From positions 1,704,990 to 1,768,989 of the forward strand of contig KZ111142.1 in assembly GCA_002077045.2 (NCBI GenBank): a stretch of 64,000 nt of DNA, read 5' to 3'. The notes beneath the pieces are model-generated. The model saw only the letters and a program-made list of their open reading frames with translations, ran no database searches and was not told where the DNA came from. How positions within the stretch are numbered: position 1 is the stretch's first letter; every line of letters starts with the position of its first letter. The DNA is from Rachicladosporium sp. CCFEE 5018 (taxonomy: Eukaryota > Ascomycota > Dothideomycetes > Cladosporiales > Cladosporiaceae). Shown here one piece after another: positions 10,797-22,475 of the stretch. The position numbers and the translations under genes were made by a program.

Positions 10797-12154
10797 ACGC
10801 TGATGTCACTCAAGTCGCCGGTCATGCGTCGCCGCAATTCCGCCATCAAGAACTCGCTGTCACCGAAGCCGCCTGCAAGTACAATCTTACGCACTCTTTG
10901 AGATGTCTTTTTGATTTGGGCCACGACCAGGGCGACAACCTCGTCCGTCACCTGCCTGAATATCCCGAGAAGGTCTGAATGAGGAACCGTGAAGCGATTA
11001 TGCGAAATGCCGAGACTGGGATTGTCGGCAAGCCCATTGACCCTGATCATGCAGGTTTCCGTGGCAGGGTGTCTAAAGTCGGGCTTTATACGGTTCTCGA
11101 AGTGATCCATCATAGACTGCTGGAGCGACCTATCGAAGCCAGGGCGCCCGCCCAATTTCTGCTCGATGTACCAAGCAAAGGCTCGATTCAGGTAAGTACT
11201 GCCGCAAAGCCCCCCGGATCCCGCAGCCGCTTCTCGAAGTTTTGGAAGAGGATTTAGCGCAAGAACAGTGTATGATATGAGATCGACCGTTCCTCCGCCC
11301 TGAGTCGTTGTTAGCCTGATACCGCTAGCTGTTGCGAGTTCGTACTCACCGCATCACAGAGTACAAATGTATCGTCAACTTGAAGACGATGGTCCCCCAT
11401 GCAGCGCAGGGCGTAAATGCCAGCTGCTTCTGGTTCCTTGATCAAGGGGATCACTCCATTTCCCATGCCTGCATCTCGAGCACATTGTTGCGTCACCTGT
11501 TTTTCTCGGTCTTCCCAAATCGCTGGCACAGTGATGATGTACCTCCTTGGGGTGTCTCTTTGGAAGTTCGCATTGAAGCCTTGTATCTCCATGCAGCGGT
11601 CAAATCCTTCGCGCAAGGCCGTCAGGTAGTCCGTGACTAACTTTCGGCAAAGATCTTGACTGAGCGCGCTTCTGCCAATGCGAAATCGTTGTGCTAGCGG
11701 CGAGGACGCATAGGTCGGACCCCGATGCATGTCCAGTTTGAACCACTCGTAGAAAACCGCATTCGGGTCTGCGATGGCCTCAGCTGCATGAACCTGCAAT
11801 CCCCATCTGGAAGCGCCGGAGCCGGGTAGTTTGTCGTTGTCATATTGCAAGAGCCTGCGCGAGTCCAAACCTGCATTAGTCTCCGAACAAGGCCCACGCA
11901 ATGGCTCATGGGCTGCCACATACGTTGGAACGTTCTCTGAAGATCCGCCAGAGCCCCAACGCGAGACGATCTCCTCAACTCGGTGATTCCGCGACGATGC
12001 CCATGCCACGGAAGAGAAAGTCGTACCTGGGGGAGAAGGTCAGAAGAATGTTGTTCATTTCTCGCGCCGGAGCGCGAGCAGACCAGCTCATGGTGTAGGC
12101 TGACTCACCAAAGTCGATCGCGACCAGTATACTCAAGCGCTCCGTAGCGCTCAT
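10797..12154 (-). CDS. Hsp70-like ATPase, version 2 (3' end in gap; loop intact)
   Basis: Exons read complement(gap-11299, 11350-12026, 12109-12154), with introns of 50 bp (11300-11349) and 82 bp (12027-12108). The start ATG is at 12152-12154 (MSATERLSILVAIDFG). Splicing the 50-bp intron (GTGAGT donor, GCTAAC-type branch site, CTCAG acceptor) joins LCDA to GGGTVDLISYTV, restoring the phosphate-2 signature of the actin/Hsp70 fold. This makes version 2 the functional form. Downstream residues match version 1 through KIVLAGGFGDSEFL and stop at the gap. The next gene upstream is the divergent 544-residue protein, with 641 bp between the starts. Role: probably an ATP-dependent chaperone-like or signalling protein in the cytosol, by family only. 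Confidence 0.85.
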
Positions 12155-12795
12155 ATCCGCTGTCTCAATGATTGGAGATTACTAAAGATTCAGAATCCCA
12201 CCACTTTGTAAACCACTGGCTGTGAGCTATACCATGTCATCAAGGAGATGCGAGGACTTGTTCGGGCTGCGACAGCTCGACTATAAGTCCACATTGCATG
12301 AAGAGGCTCTGTGGAAACTGTCCGTGAGGCCGCCCCAAGGTTGCCTCAGGAGATGACTGGCAGCCAGAGTGTCGAGCAGAAGGCCTGCATGATGGGAGGC
12401 TAGCTGGGGTGAACCAGCGCGCTAGTGGCGTGAGCTTCATATGCAACCTGCATGCAAGAGCACGCGGCGTATCACTGCTGGCAGACAGCTTATCGACCCT
12501 AGCGAAGTGGCATCCCTGCATGCGAGGACAATTGCTTCTTGGCGGCGGGACGTCAGCCTTCTGCTGAACAAGTGGCAATGCAATGTGCATGCGGGTTGAT
12601 TGGCGAGGACGATATCCTGAGCGCTCGTAAAGCTGATGTTCATAGAGGTATTGCAATCCTGTGCCGCCTCCTACGTTGCGCACTGCATTGAGATACCTGA
12701 CGAGGATGCCAGGCAGCCCGTCGTGCACTCCAGTCTACCGAATAGCTACTCGCGGCTGCGACCACATTCTTCTCCATCGCACCTCGTGAGCTAGC
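12155..12795. other. Divergent promoter between the Hsp70-like and 544-aa genes
   Basis: A 641-bp interval between two starts facing away from each other. A 162-codon antisense frame (12240-12728) lies inside but has no motif and atypical composition, so I do not call it a gene. Confidence 0.45.
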
Positions 12796-14430
12796 ATGGC
12801 AAATCTGGCAGCAGTGATCGGACGCGAGCATCAGAGATTTCATGACGAGATCTTAAGACTGCAAGAAAGTCTGAGCCAGTCCAATGCGCAGATCATCGAG
12901 CTGCTTCGACAAGATGACAGCGTGACCACTGCTGACATTACAGCGGAATACAGCAGCCTATGTCATCTGATTGAGAGTGTGACGGAGAGTATTCAATATG
13001 AGCAAATGGCGAATTTTCGACGCCGATGGAGCGAAATCTCTCGAAACTCAGGTCCGCACGAGCTGCTCACGCAAATTGGGCTCCCAGCCGACCTGTTCCC
13101 TCAGTCGAGCGAAGATCGCGTCGGTCGAAGATTAGCCCGGAAGTTCGCATGGATCGGCGAACAACAGAATCTCGATGTTCTCATCTATTCGCTTGTGATA
13201 TACCGCTTCCTAGAACATGATATCTTCAGCGAGCCAATGCCTCTGGGCATCCACCAAGAGCAGTGGTCATTCATTGACTCGGTCTACAACGTTATGCGAG
13301 AGCGTGACTCACGAGATGGTCGCGATTTCCAGCACGCAGTCGGGCGCACCGAGAATTTGACGAACGCGGCCTCCAGAGCCGAACGATGGAAGTCCGAGAC
13401 TTTGAATGCAAGTCTGTCGACTCAGGCATACGCAAAGCATCGGGAAGAAGAAAGCGAGAGACTTGTCGCAGATCTCTGTAGATCGTTGGACAACTGGATT
13501 TATCCAGCTCACGCATCAAAATATCCACTCGGGCAGTGCGTAGACGCTGCCATGAAGCTACACGAGTCCATGAGGGTCTCCAAGGACCAGTACCGCGTTG
13601 ATCGAGTATGTTGGAGCCAGTCAGCCGCCTCGGAGACGATACAATACCAGCACAGAACTCTAGCCACTTGGAGAGAGGAAACAGGGAGTAACGATACCGT
13701 CGCCGTTATCGATCTGATACCAGGGCTGAGTGTGCAATGCGACCCATGTTCCGCTCTGGAGAAGCTAGAGCTGGTCAGGCCAGTGGTGATAACTGTGAAG
13801 TCGAGGAATCGGAGAGGCCCATCATCACCCGTAGCAAACCTATCGACATCACTCGCCGGTTCAGCGACAAGCAACCTCTGGACAGTTTCCAAAATCACGG
13901 GTGGACAGCAGAGTGGACAACATTCGAATGAAGGCACCATGCCACCGCGTTTCGAGCGCAGATCTAGTGCGACATCTACATCTCATGGTTCCGGCAGCCG
14001 GAGGAATCGATGGCGCACGTACCAACGAAACGCCGGGCGCGCCGGCTCCCAAAACATTGCCGAGAGTGAACGGTCTGGCGAATCAACAGACCACATAACA
14101 GCGCTCAGCGATGGTCCTCTTGAATCGTCACCAGCCGAGACCGATGAGACTGACTCCGACTCCTCAGCATACGAGCACCCTCCCCAGCGGCGAGACGTAA
14201 GCCATGGTTCGGTAGTGTCGCCAGATGGTCGACGTCGCCACACGAGCCCATTGTACACCACAAGGACCATAGAACCCGAAGATGTGGAACCTAGCACGGG
14301 TGCGAGAAGAAGCTCTACGACACCCATCCCGGCGACCGCTAGACTTATTAATGACGAGTCGTGGTTCAACCTGTTGGCGCGTGCGAGGAACTCCTTGGTC
14401 CAACGAACTGCTGGCATGCCAACCAGATGA
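12796..14430 (+). CDS. Orphan protein, helical N-terminus and Ser-rich C-terminus
   Basis: A single intronless frame of 544 residues. Residues 1-300 are largely helical, with amphipathic stretches (for example HQRFHDEILRLQESLSQ) and aromatic-rich segments (DVLIYSLVIYRFLEHDIF). From about 340 onward the protein is Ser/Thr/Arg/Pro-rich and apparently disordered. There are no signal peptide, transmembrane segment or Cys clusters. I do not recognise the family. It is transcribed away from the Hsp70-like gene. Its C-terminal 180 codons recur at 31417-31957 with six amino-acid changes and one silent change. The unspliced length and conserved frame in both copies support it being real. Confidence 0.7.
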   Translation: MANLAAVIGREHQRFHDEILRLQESLSQSNAQIIELLRQDDSVTTADITAEYSSLCHLIESVTESIQYEQMANFRRRWSEISRNSGPHELLTQIGLPADLFPQSSEDRVGRRLARKFAWIGEQQNLDVLIYSLVIYRFLEHDIFSEPMPLGIHQEQWSFIDSVYNVMRERDSRDGRDFQHAVGRTENLTNAASRAERWKSETLNASLSTQAYAKHREEESERLVADLCRSLDNWIYPAHASKYPLGQCVDAAMKLHESMRVSKDQYRVDRVCWSQSAASETIQYQHRTLATWREETGSNDTVAVIDLIPGLSVQCDPCSALEKLELVRPVVITVKSRNRRGPSSPVANLSTSLAGSATSNLWTVSKITGGQQSGQHSNEGTMPPRFERRSSATSTSHGSGSRRNRWRTYQRNAGRAGSQNIAESERSGESTDHITALSDGPLESSPAETDETDSDSSAYEHPPQRRDVSHGSVVSPDGRRRHTSPLYTTRTIEPEDVEPSTGARRSSTTPIPATARLINDESWFNLLARARNSLVQRTAGMPTR

Positions 14431-14715
14431 GAAGCTTGCCTCAACCTCGTAAGCCAGCAAGACGAGTGTGACCAATATGTTGGAAGGGAATCCCGGGAGA
14501 CGCACTGGAGACATGGACCTATGCGTTGTGCTATGTACCTGACAACCACTACAATTTCCCGTCCTGTGTAATAACTCGATGCTCCACTTCCCAACCCTAT
14601 AATCTACCGGGAGCCGCCTCGCTATTCGCTACTGCTTCGATACCAAGCGCCGAAGTAATGATGCTAAATAGGTCAAGCCCAACGAAAGAAATTTCCCATG
14701 CCCTTCCCAGTTTCC
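14431..14715. other. Convergent 3' intergenic region
   Basis: Lies between the 3' ends of the orphan gene (plus) and the WSC hydrolase gene (minus). The counterpart in the second version is about 800 bp longer. Confidence 0.5.
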
Positions 14716-17700
14716 TCACGCAGTCGTCCCATTGTTGGTATAGATTACGATTCTCGCCGCGCCCCCACAAACCTCCGTTGCATTCCCTTTGCAAGCATAG
14801 TTGCATCCAGCCGAGATTGGGTCCTGCCCGGCGGCCACCAAGCTTATCGCAGGCAGAGTGGATGAGCCGAAGCACTCTTGGGAGAACTCTGCGCCGCAGT
14901 ACGTATAGCCCAGTGTCTGGCAAGCAGACAGGCAGTTCGCGATACTCGCGTTTGTCGCCCCACCATAATCTGCCAGATTCACGCCGTTCTGCAACGTGCG
15001 GGAGCCGGTAGAGTCGGAGTAGCAGGCCATGAGGTCCAGCTCTTGTAACTCGGCCGCGCGAACAGTGTCTGCACCCAGCTGCTGTCCACGTACACGCTCA
15101 GACGGTCGGCGGCGCCACATTTCTGCGTGGCGTCGCCTTTGCAAGACATGCTGCACTCTGTGTCTGCGGAGGCTTTGGAAGTGGGCGCAACATTTGAGCA
15201 CCAACATTCGCTGCCATATTCCGAGCCCGAGTATTTGTAGCCCAGGGAGCGGCAGGCTAGGGCGCATTGGGCGGGGGTTTGGGTGTTGGAGGTGCCGTTG
15301 TTGTAGGGCAGTGTTCGGGTGCCGGCATTGTCTATAAAGCAACCTGCGTAGGAGATAGAGGAGGTCAGAGAGGTGCTTGCAGTGGTTGTTATTGAGGAGA
15401 TGGTGGAGGAGGTGGTGGTGGTCGAGGATGTTGTAGACGGGACTGGGGCACTTGATGAGGTAGTGCTTATGATGGATGTTGTTGATATGGTGGTTGGGGC
15501 TGTAGACGTGCTCGTGGTGGAGCTTGTTGATACGGTAGCAGGGACTGTAGATATGCTCGTCGTGGAGCTTGTCGTGGAGGTGGAGGAAGATGTGGTGCTG
15601 GAAGTGATCGGAGTTGACGTTGTAGTGGAAGATGGTGTGGTCGGAGTAGTCAATGTGCTCGAGGACGTCGTGGTCGGCGCAGTGGATGTAGACGATGAGG
15701 TGGTCGTGATAGTCAGACTTGTAGAGGACGACGTGGTCGAGGTCGCCAGAGTGGTCGAAGTAGCTGAAGTCGTCGTCAGTCCGCCGACGATCAACTTCGC
15801 GCCCCAGACATTGGGATTGCTATTGCCTACTCCGACAACGCTCTTCAGGTAGCATCCTGCACCGAGCATGACGGCATCCAGACACCCAGGAGTGGCGTCA
15901 CATGCGCCAATGCATTGAGTGAAGTTGTCCACAGTCGTCGAAGCGAAGTCTCCACCAGCTCTGTCGACGAAACACTCAACTAGGAATTTGTTGCCAGACG
16001 GCGCCGTGAAGACGGTGTTGTTGGAGCCCGGACAAGAGACTGACGTCGGTGCTGCTGAGGTCGGTGCACTCGTGGAGGACGATGAGCTCGTGCTTGTTGT
16101 AGACGTGGTGGACGTCGTCGAGGTCGTGACTGGTAGCGTGACAAACTTGGCTCCCCAGATGCCGGGAGCATTGTTGGCAGGGCCCAGACTGTTTTTCAGG
16201 TAGCACGCCGAGCCACTCAGGCTCACATCCACGCACTGCGGAGTGCTGGAGCACAAGTCAACGCAGCCTTGGAAGTTCGCGACGGTGGCAGAAGAGATGT
16301 CTCCACCATAGTGATCTGTGTCGCATTCTACAAGAAATGCCCGGCTGCCGCTGACATAGGTGGTCCCGTTCGATGCAGGACAAGGCAACAAAGTCGGTGA
16401 GGCAGAGGCGCTCGAGGTCGTACCGGTGGACGGCGCCGATGTCGTAGAAGACAACGAGCTTGGGGCAAGCAGCTTCGCCCCCAAGATCCCTGGCGCTGAG
16501 CCGGCAGGCCCCAGCACACTCTTAAGGTAGCAAGTAGAGGCGCCAGCGAAAGAGACATCCACGCAGCTCGCTGTCTTGTCGCAGGCATCAATGCATCCTT
16601 GAAAGTTTGCAACTTGGAGGACGTTCAAGTCACCACCCTGGTGATCCACATCGCACTCAATCGCGAAGCGTTGTCCGCTGGTCCCAGTATACACAGTACC
16701 ATTGGAAGCAGGACAGGTCACTGAAGTGGCGCTGGCAGTAGCGCTAACAGTGGAGGAGGTCGAAGTTGAAGTTGAGGTCGAAGCCAGCAATCTGGCGCCC
16801 CAGACGTTCGGCGAGCTGACTGCATCCCCTACGCCGGCCTTCAGGTAACACGCAGACCCTAGGAAGCTTGCGTCTACGCACTGAGCAGTGCTCGAGCAGA
16901 GATCAATGCAAGCCCTGAAGCCACTGACAGTCGCCGATGTAAGATCCTGTCCAGCGTGATCCGTTCCACATTCAACGATGAAGTTCTTGCCGTTAAACGC
17001 AACGATCGTGTTGTTGGAGGCAGGGCAGTCCGCTACCGGTACGCCTGAGCCAGTCGGAGCAGAACCGGGAGCGCTCGACGTGGTGGTGGGCGCAGTGTAT
17101 GTGGTATCGACGTACAGTGTCAATCGGTAGCTGGCGCCGCAGTACTCAAGGGTGTTGTTGGCGCAGGTCATACTGCACTCGCCGGTGTTGGTAAGGTTCG
17201 CAAGCGGCGAGATAGAGCTCCCGCAATAGCACTCTGCGCCATATTCAACGCCGAAGTACTTTGAGCCCTTGCAGAAGCTTGCGCAGTACTCGAGAGTCAT
17301 GAAGTTGCCAGCAGATGCAGGACCAGCCAGAGCGCGAGAGCCGTCGGAGGCCTCTGTGAGACAGCCCTGTGAGTACCAGTTGCCATTGATAGTCTCTGGC
17401 ACGCTCGGCGGTGGCAGGATCTTCGGGATGCCGTTCGAGAAGACCGACAGACGACTAATGCCACCGCACATCTCGGTCGAGTTGCCGGCACAGCCCATAT
17501 TGCAGGACCCTTCGATGACACGCTGAGCTTGGTATGTCATCGCATTGGAACACCAGCACTGTGACGAGTACTCCATGCCTGCTACGCTATAGCCCTGGCT
17601 TGCGCACGCCGCTGTACAGAACTCGATGGTGGTCGAGCTGTTGTCGAAGATCTGGATCGGGAAGGATCTCGAGTTGGAATTGTCCGTGAAACAACCCCCA

Positions 17701-18938
17701 TACGTCATATTCCCGGCGTAGGTGTTGTTGTTGAAGGTCGCGGAAGTGCTGTTCAGAGCTGGATCGGGGTAGGGATCATCGCCGGCTTGTACACGGGGAT
17801 AGCCAAAGTCGTAAGCACGCTTGCCATCTCCATTGAAGTTGTCAATGAACAACCGCGCTTGTCCTGCTGGCACAGCCATCATGCCTCCGCCATCGTGACC
17901 CATATTAACGAGATCGGCAGTGTCGCAGTTCCTCCCCGCCGGATCTGGACAGGAGATTGGGAAGGCCTTGATGAAGTTGAAGAAACGCTCATTTCTATTG
18001 ATTCCTGTCGTGCCAGGCTCACAGCCTGAAGAGTCATCACCAGTGTCGAGCAGCCCGCGCGCATGTGCTACTTGCTTCGAATTGTAATTCGCAAGGATTG
18101 CAGGTCGTCCTTGATTTACCAGTGCCTGGCCATAGGTCATTGGCTAGGCGGTGAAATTGGAATATCCATCTCGGTAATTATCGTACGTTGGACAACCAGT
18201 GGTCGGCAGTGGTCTCGATATGTCCATCCAAATGAAACTGTTGGGATTAGCGACCCAGTAAGTCACGGGCGATATCGTGCCTAAACGCTGACCAAGTGCT
18301 GCGTATCGATGGACTGTCTGCGCACCCAGAGAGTGACCAGCGACGACAATCTGGTTCATATTGGGAAAGAGAGTCTTGTCGTCGAAGTAGCGAACAAGTG
18401 TATCCAACACGAAGTAGGACGACGTATTCTGGGAGACCGTCGGGTACTGATTGTTGGCACCTGCCGACCATTGCGAGCCTTTCCATACCAGAGCGCTGGT
18501 ATATGACTTCGAGGTCGCAGCGCTGGCATTCCACGGATAGCCAGTGCCCTTGTCGTCACCGTTGGTGAAATACGGCGACATGATGACCACATTGTCGAAG
18601 TTGATGCCGGGCGTAGTGACCTGAGCAAGTGCGCTCTGCATGTTGGACTGATATGTACCAGGGTCACGGTTTAGCCCGTGAATGATGACGACGGCACGCT
18701 TGATCTTGCTCTCGACGATCCGATTACCATCCTGCCCGTGGGAGTAGTAGTTGATCAACGTGAGGTTCGCCGCGGCCGTCTTGTTCTTGTCGAGGACTCC
18801 GGGAATTTTGAAGTAGGTAATCTCAGCATTGCCCACAGGAGGCAACGAGTTGGGGATCACCTCTCCGACGTACTGCTGGGCTGTAGAAAATCCAGTCCAG
18901 ACGGCCGCCAGCGCGGCAAAAGGTGTGAAGCAACGCAT
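14716..18938 (-). pseudogene. Secreted hydrolase-WSC-PAN protein, broken copy
   Basis: This is the same architecture as the intact copy at 33038-37315: signal peptide (MRCFTPFAALAAVW), alpha/beta-hydrolase with HGLN and GHSLG, two WSC modules, four PAN/Apple-like modules, a Ser/Thr linker and two more WSC modules. Two lesions are visible. A TAG at 18144-18146 replaces the Tyr codon (TAT) of the other copy at about residue 265, inside the hydrolase. A one-base deletion at about 15033-15036 shifts the frame before the last WSC module, which stays readable in another frame down to 14716. The 60-bp intron of the other copy is absent here; the flanking codons for TNGDDKG are contiguous. Translation would yield a truncated hydrolase only, unless the stop is read through. 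Confidence 0.85.
15780..17090 (-). repeat. Four tandem PAN/Apple-like modules, ~300 bp each
   Basis: Each module opens with CPxSNxT and continues VEC..D..G.D....V..F..C...C..T..C.D, then a CYLK motif and a P..WGA or P..LGA end. Copies lie near 15780-16040, 16130-16390, 16460-16715 and 16785-17040 on the minus strand, separated by short Ser/Thr spacers. They are homologous to one another, so internal duplication built this part of the gene. Confidence 0.75.
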
Positions 18939-21671
18939 TGCGATTAGTCCCGTGTCTCTCAAGATCGCGTTGATGGAATCGAAGTTAACGAGAGTGTGTG
19001 CATAATAGCACGGGAAGTCTTGACAAGAGATGTGAGAAGCGAGTGGACGGCTACAAGAGCCTCTGACGATTGTGAAAAAGGATGTTTACTAGGGATGTAG
19101 GAGGGAAGCGTTTAAGCATACCAGACAGCCATCAGCCGTCAACGTACCTGGCTGTCACCTGTCGAACTATACTGCCGCCACATCGTCCACATTGGGACTC
19201 ACGATGTGTTCTGGTCTGAATGTGGCTGACTGTGAACGGCGACTCATCGGGCTACCACGACACATGGCGCGCGGGTTGACTTGATGGAAAGAAGCGAGAA
19301 TCTGCAACACGGTGAACCCGAGACTCCGTTCACCAACCCAGAGCGCTCTAGAGGATGACTTATCGTCGTTCTGGCCGTTGTGATTGTCGCGTGTGGGTCA
19401 AAACAGGTTGAGGTGGAGCGTGAGGTTAGCCAAGAGGACCCAAATTTAAAGATCTCCCAAAAGGAGACACGCTTGGCAGGCGCGTTCCTGAAAGAAGCGG
19501 GGGAGGACGGCCCGTTCGCGAGGACTCAGGCAGTACACACCGTTCTCAACACTGAGAATGCCATGCGTGCATTGATTGTGCAGTATCGAGACGTGCATGC
19601 AATCTCGAAGTGCGTTTGCAATAATGTCGAAGGGTACGCAGGGTCTTTTGTCGAGCTCCAGGGGTCAGCCATCTAGTATGCTGAAGTCTACATGATGTTG
19701 TTTCCATGAACAGATGGATCGGTTGGTGGCGAGAAGCTCTTGCTAGCCAGCATTGGCACCCTTCAATGGTCTATGATAGTTGTGCTCGGGGGCCTTGCCA
19801 AGAGCGTTCGTGTATCAAACGTCTCCCGAACAGCTGCACGTGCTCTGTGGCTTGCAGTGACCGAATACAGATGGCTCCGTGGAGACAGCTGCCGAAAGCG
19901 GCACCATGAGCATTGAATTCTAGAAACCGAACTGCGCTCTTGAATGATTCCTACCGAGACGATTGATCTTCTTCTTCTCGTGTTCTCATCAACGTTGCGT
20001 ACCGAAGATTCTGCCTTCTCGTCCTCAAGAGTCTGAAACACTACTGGACTTGTTTATAAGCGCACTCAATACAGGGGACCGTGAAGGAGAGACAAGCCTG
20101 TGCTCTCCAGACCCACGCCGCTCACAGACGTAGCAGTAAACCTAAGTCCTGCTATGTCTGAGCTGGTAAGCGCCCCAGCCACGTTCAGGCTTCTGGAGGT
20201 AGCACTGTAGAGATTCCGGCGGCTCAGAGTCCAGGTAGCGTTGATCAATGCTGGTACATACTTGTTCAGGTCCGCTACGCAACACAGTCCCAGTGAAGAC
20301 ACCGTCGTGACACAATTTGTGCGGCTACGTAGCAATCGGAACGGTCTCAGGCTGATGTGCAGTTGAGCAATTGCTGCACATGCAGGCCTGGTCATAGCAC
20401 CGTTGTTTGTAGAAAGCCGCTAGATCACATATGTGTCCGGAATGTACCTAGGTGTCGTGAGTCGACAGCGGCAACCAGCGCTTGTCGATGATCAAGGGTG
20501 CGTCTCGTAGAACAGTGCATCACCCCCGGTGCACGACGGTCCGAGTAGTGGGATCAACCCTATGTCGCGCAATGATCTGCACGAAGATCCAGCAGTCGGC
20601 AAAGAGAGCCGCACGTGGTTGAAACATGGCCTCCGCGATCGAGATGCGCAGACAGACTTTGCATCCGCAGCAGTTCTCGATTGGATCGACATCTAGTGCT
20701 CGAACGGTGATGCTCAAAACACCGGCCTCGGCGTGTCAATTGTGTTTGCGCTGTCTAGTGCGCGGCGCCGATAGTCCAACGGCGATAGGTCCCGGGGTCA
20801 ATAGTACGCCGTCCACTGACGTCGAAGAGCCAGATCGTGTCGCGAACCGCGGAATCAGGTCATGTGCACGACGAAGCAGCAGTCAATCCTACGAGACAAG
20901 GAAGTACGTATCGCTATTGTTGCGCCAAAGCATAGAAACAGCCTGCCCTGGAGGCCAAGTCGCTGAGTCATCTGGCACGGCGCTGCTTCCGACCTGTCTC
21001 TCAAACCCGAGCATCAAGGCAAGGAGGCATCAACACGATCTCTCATTGGTCTCGAATCGTCCAATCCGCAAGATGCCTCATCATCTGACCATCCAAACTC
21101 GCGTGCCTTGCATTGCCTCGTTCTCCAGCGTTACCATTGGCTCCGCTATGCCAACGCGAGGCTCAGCAGCTTAACCGAGCCGACCAGGGGGGCCACCTCA
21201 GCTGTCAAAGGGTATGAATCCTACGAGGCAACGACACCTCTGCGAACATCGCCTAGACTACTGCGTCATCTTATCGAGTGTTTTGTTCTTCAGGCTTCTC
21301 GAAGTGTGAGTCACTGATCATGACCTTGGACATGTTCGGGTTTCAGAGTTCGCATTGGCCCTGGCTGCGCCCGGCTGCTGCCTTCCACTGGAGGGCCGCC
21401 CTGGGGCCGCGCCCATGAGTTGGCCTGTATCCGAAGGCCTCACGGGCAGTGCTAGCTGGGTTCGCATCGAGGTGGATGGGTTTGTCAAGGTTTCTTCTTC
21501 TCGTTCATCTAATTCACTACACACACCTCGAAGCAAGCTTCCTACAGTCTTACACCTGCAATCTATTGGAAATACATCGATTCCAAATCTCACACAAGTC
21601 AACCGACACTGCACCTCCACAAACAACGTAGACTACCTGAAGTCTCGACTACGCCTCCTCTACCCCATTGA
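18939..21671. other. 2.7-kb region without an assigned gene
   Basis: Upstream region of the WSC hydrolase gene. An open frame of 182 codons at 20626-21174 (+) stays open in the second version (39014-39562) but has no motif. A 110-codon minus-strand frame at 20066-20395 is also open in both, yet its differences are mostly non-synonymous. The sequence at 21414-21500 could encode an upstream exon of the next gene (MSWPVSEGLTGS). Nothing here is firm. Confidence 0.4.
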
Positions 21672-22307
21672 TCGCGACCACATCAAGCAGTGCTTCCGTC
21701 TGAGACAGCTTCCAAGCAAGGGACACCGCAGTTCATACACGCAGATCAAGGCTCCGCACAGGATCATCCGGGCTACCACTCCAAGTCACTCTCGAGGCTG
21801 TACACAACACAAGCGCAAGTCTGGTACTGGAATCAGCCACGCATTCACCCTCTGGACCTGTCGACCAACTCCCTCGCACTGGCGGCTGACAAGCACACCA
21901 CGGAAAACCAGTCGCAGGGTAAGCGCGACTCCAAGCTCGCCGATCTCCCTTTACCCGCTAAGAAAGACGACACTCTCTCCTTGAAACAAACCAGCGCCAC
22001 CTCACTGCCTTCATCCAGCACATCCTACACTTCGGCACCTGGGCCTGATTCATCATCCACCTCACTAGTCCAATCGAGCTCATCGTCCCAACAGGACACA
22101 GCCAACATGCTCACTAACATGTCCACCCCACGGAAGCCGTCTCCGCAGTCCTACGGCGTCCACTCCCAGGGTCAGATCCGCCCTACGGAGCAAAGCGGCA
22201 AGTCTCCCTCGAAGAAGTCGAAGCCAGTCGTCCATAACACTGGCAAGCAAGTGCGCATCGAATCGATCTCTGCGAAAAAGCTCAAGGATGAGGGGAAGTG
22301 GGCTTGA
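21672..22307 (+). CDS. Ser/Thr-rich hypothetical protein, last exon
   Basis: The frame is open from 21672 to TGA at 22305-22307 and is kept open in the second copy (ends 40695). No ATG opens the frame near its 5' end, so the start must lie in an upstream exon or at the internal Met near 22109; I cannot place it. The product is basic and Ser/Thr/Pro-rich, with a Lys-rich C-terminus (KSPSKKSKPVV, ISAKKLKDEGKWA), and appears disordered. The family is unknown. The conserved basic C-terminus and equal length in both copies favour a real exon. Confidence 0.45.
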   Translation, partial: SRPHQAVLPSETASKQGTPQFIHADQGSAQDHPGYHSKSLSRLYTTQAQVWYWNQPRIHPLDLSTNSLALAADKHTTENQSQGKRDSKLADLPLPAKKDDTLSLKQTSATSLPSSSTSYTSAPGPDSSSTSLVQSSSSSQQDTANMLTNMSTPRKPSPQSYGVHSQGQIRPTEQSGKSPSKKSKPVVHNTGKQVRIESISAKKLKDEGKWA

Positions 22308-22475
22308 CTGTGGTTAGCACTAGACGGACGGGCGTATCGGGCCAGTCCAACGGTGTCGGCGTTATGGTAACATGGGACTACTGATTTGTCACGACTGTTG
22401 GGATGCCTCACGGCGCAGGAAACTCTAGGATAGACTGGGATTGCTTTGATCGCAATAACATCATCATGTATCATG

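Noticed and set aside
12240..12728. 162-codon minus-strand frame between the Hsp70-like and orphan genes
   Set aside because: Composition is atypical, no motif is seen, and it fills the shared promoter interval.
15373..15852. Long plus-strand frame rich in Val/Glu/Asp
   Set aside because: It is the antisense of the Ser/Thr-coding linker of the WSC gene; its composition is fully explained by the complementary codons. The same holds for 33678-34169.
20066..20395. 110-codon minus-strand frame open in both versions
   Set aside because: Almost all differences between the versions change the amino acid, which does not support coding constraint.
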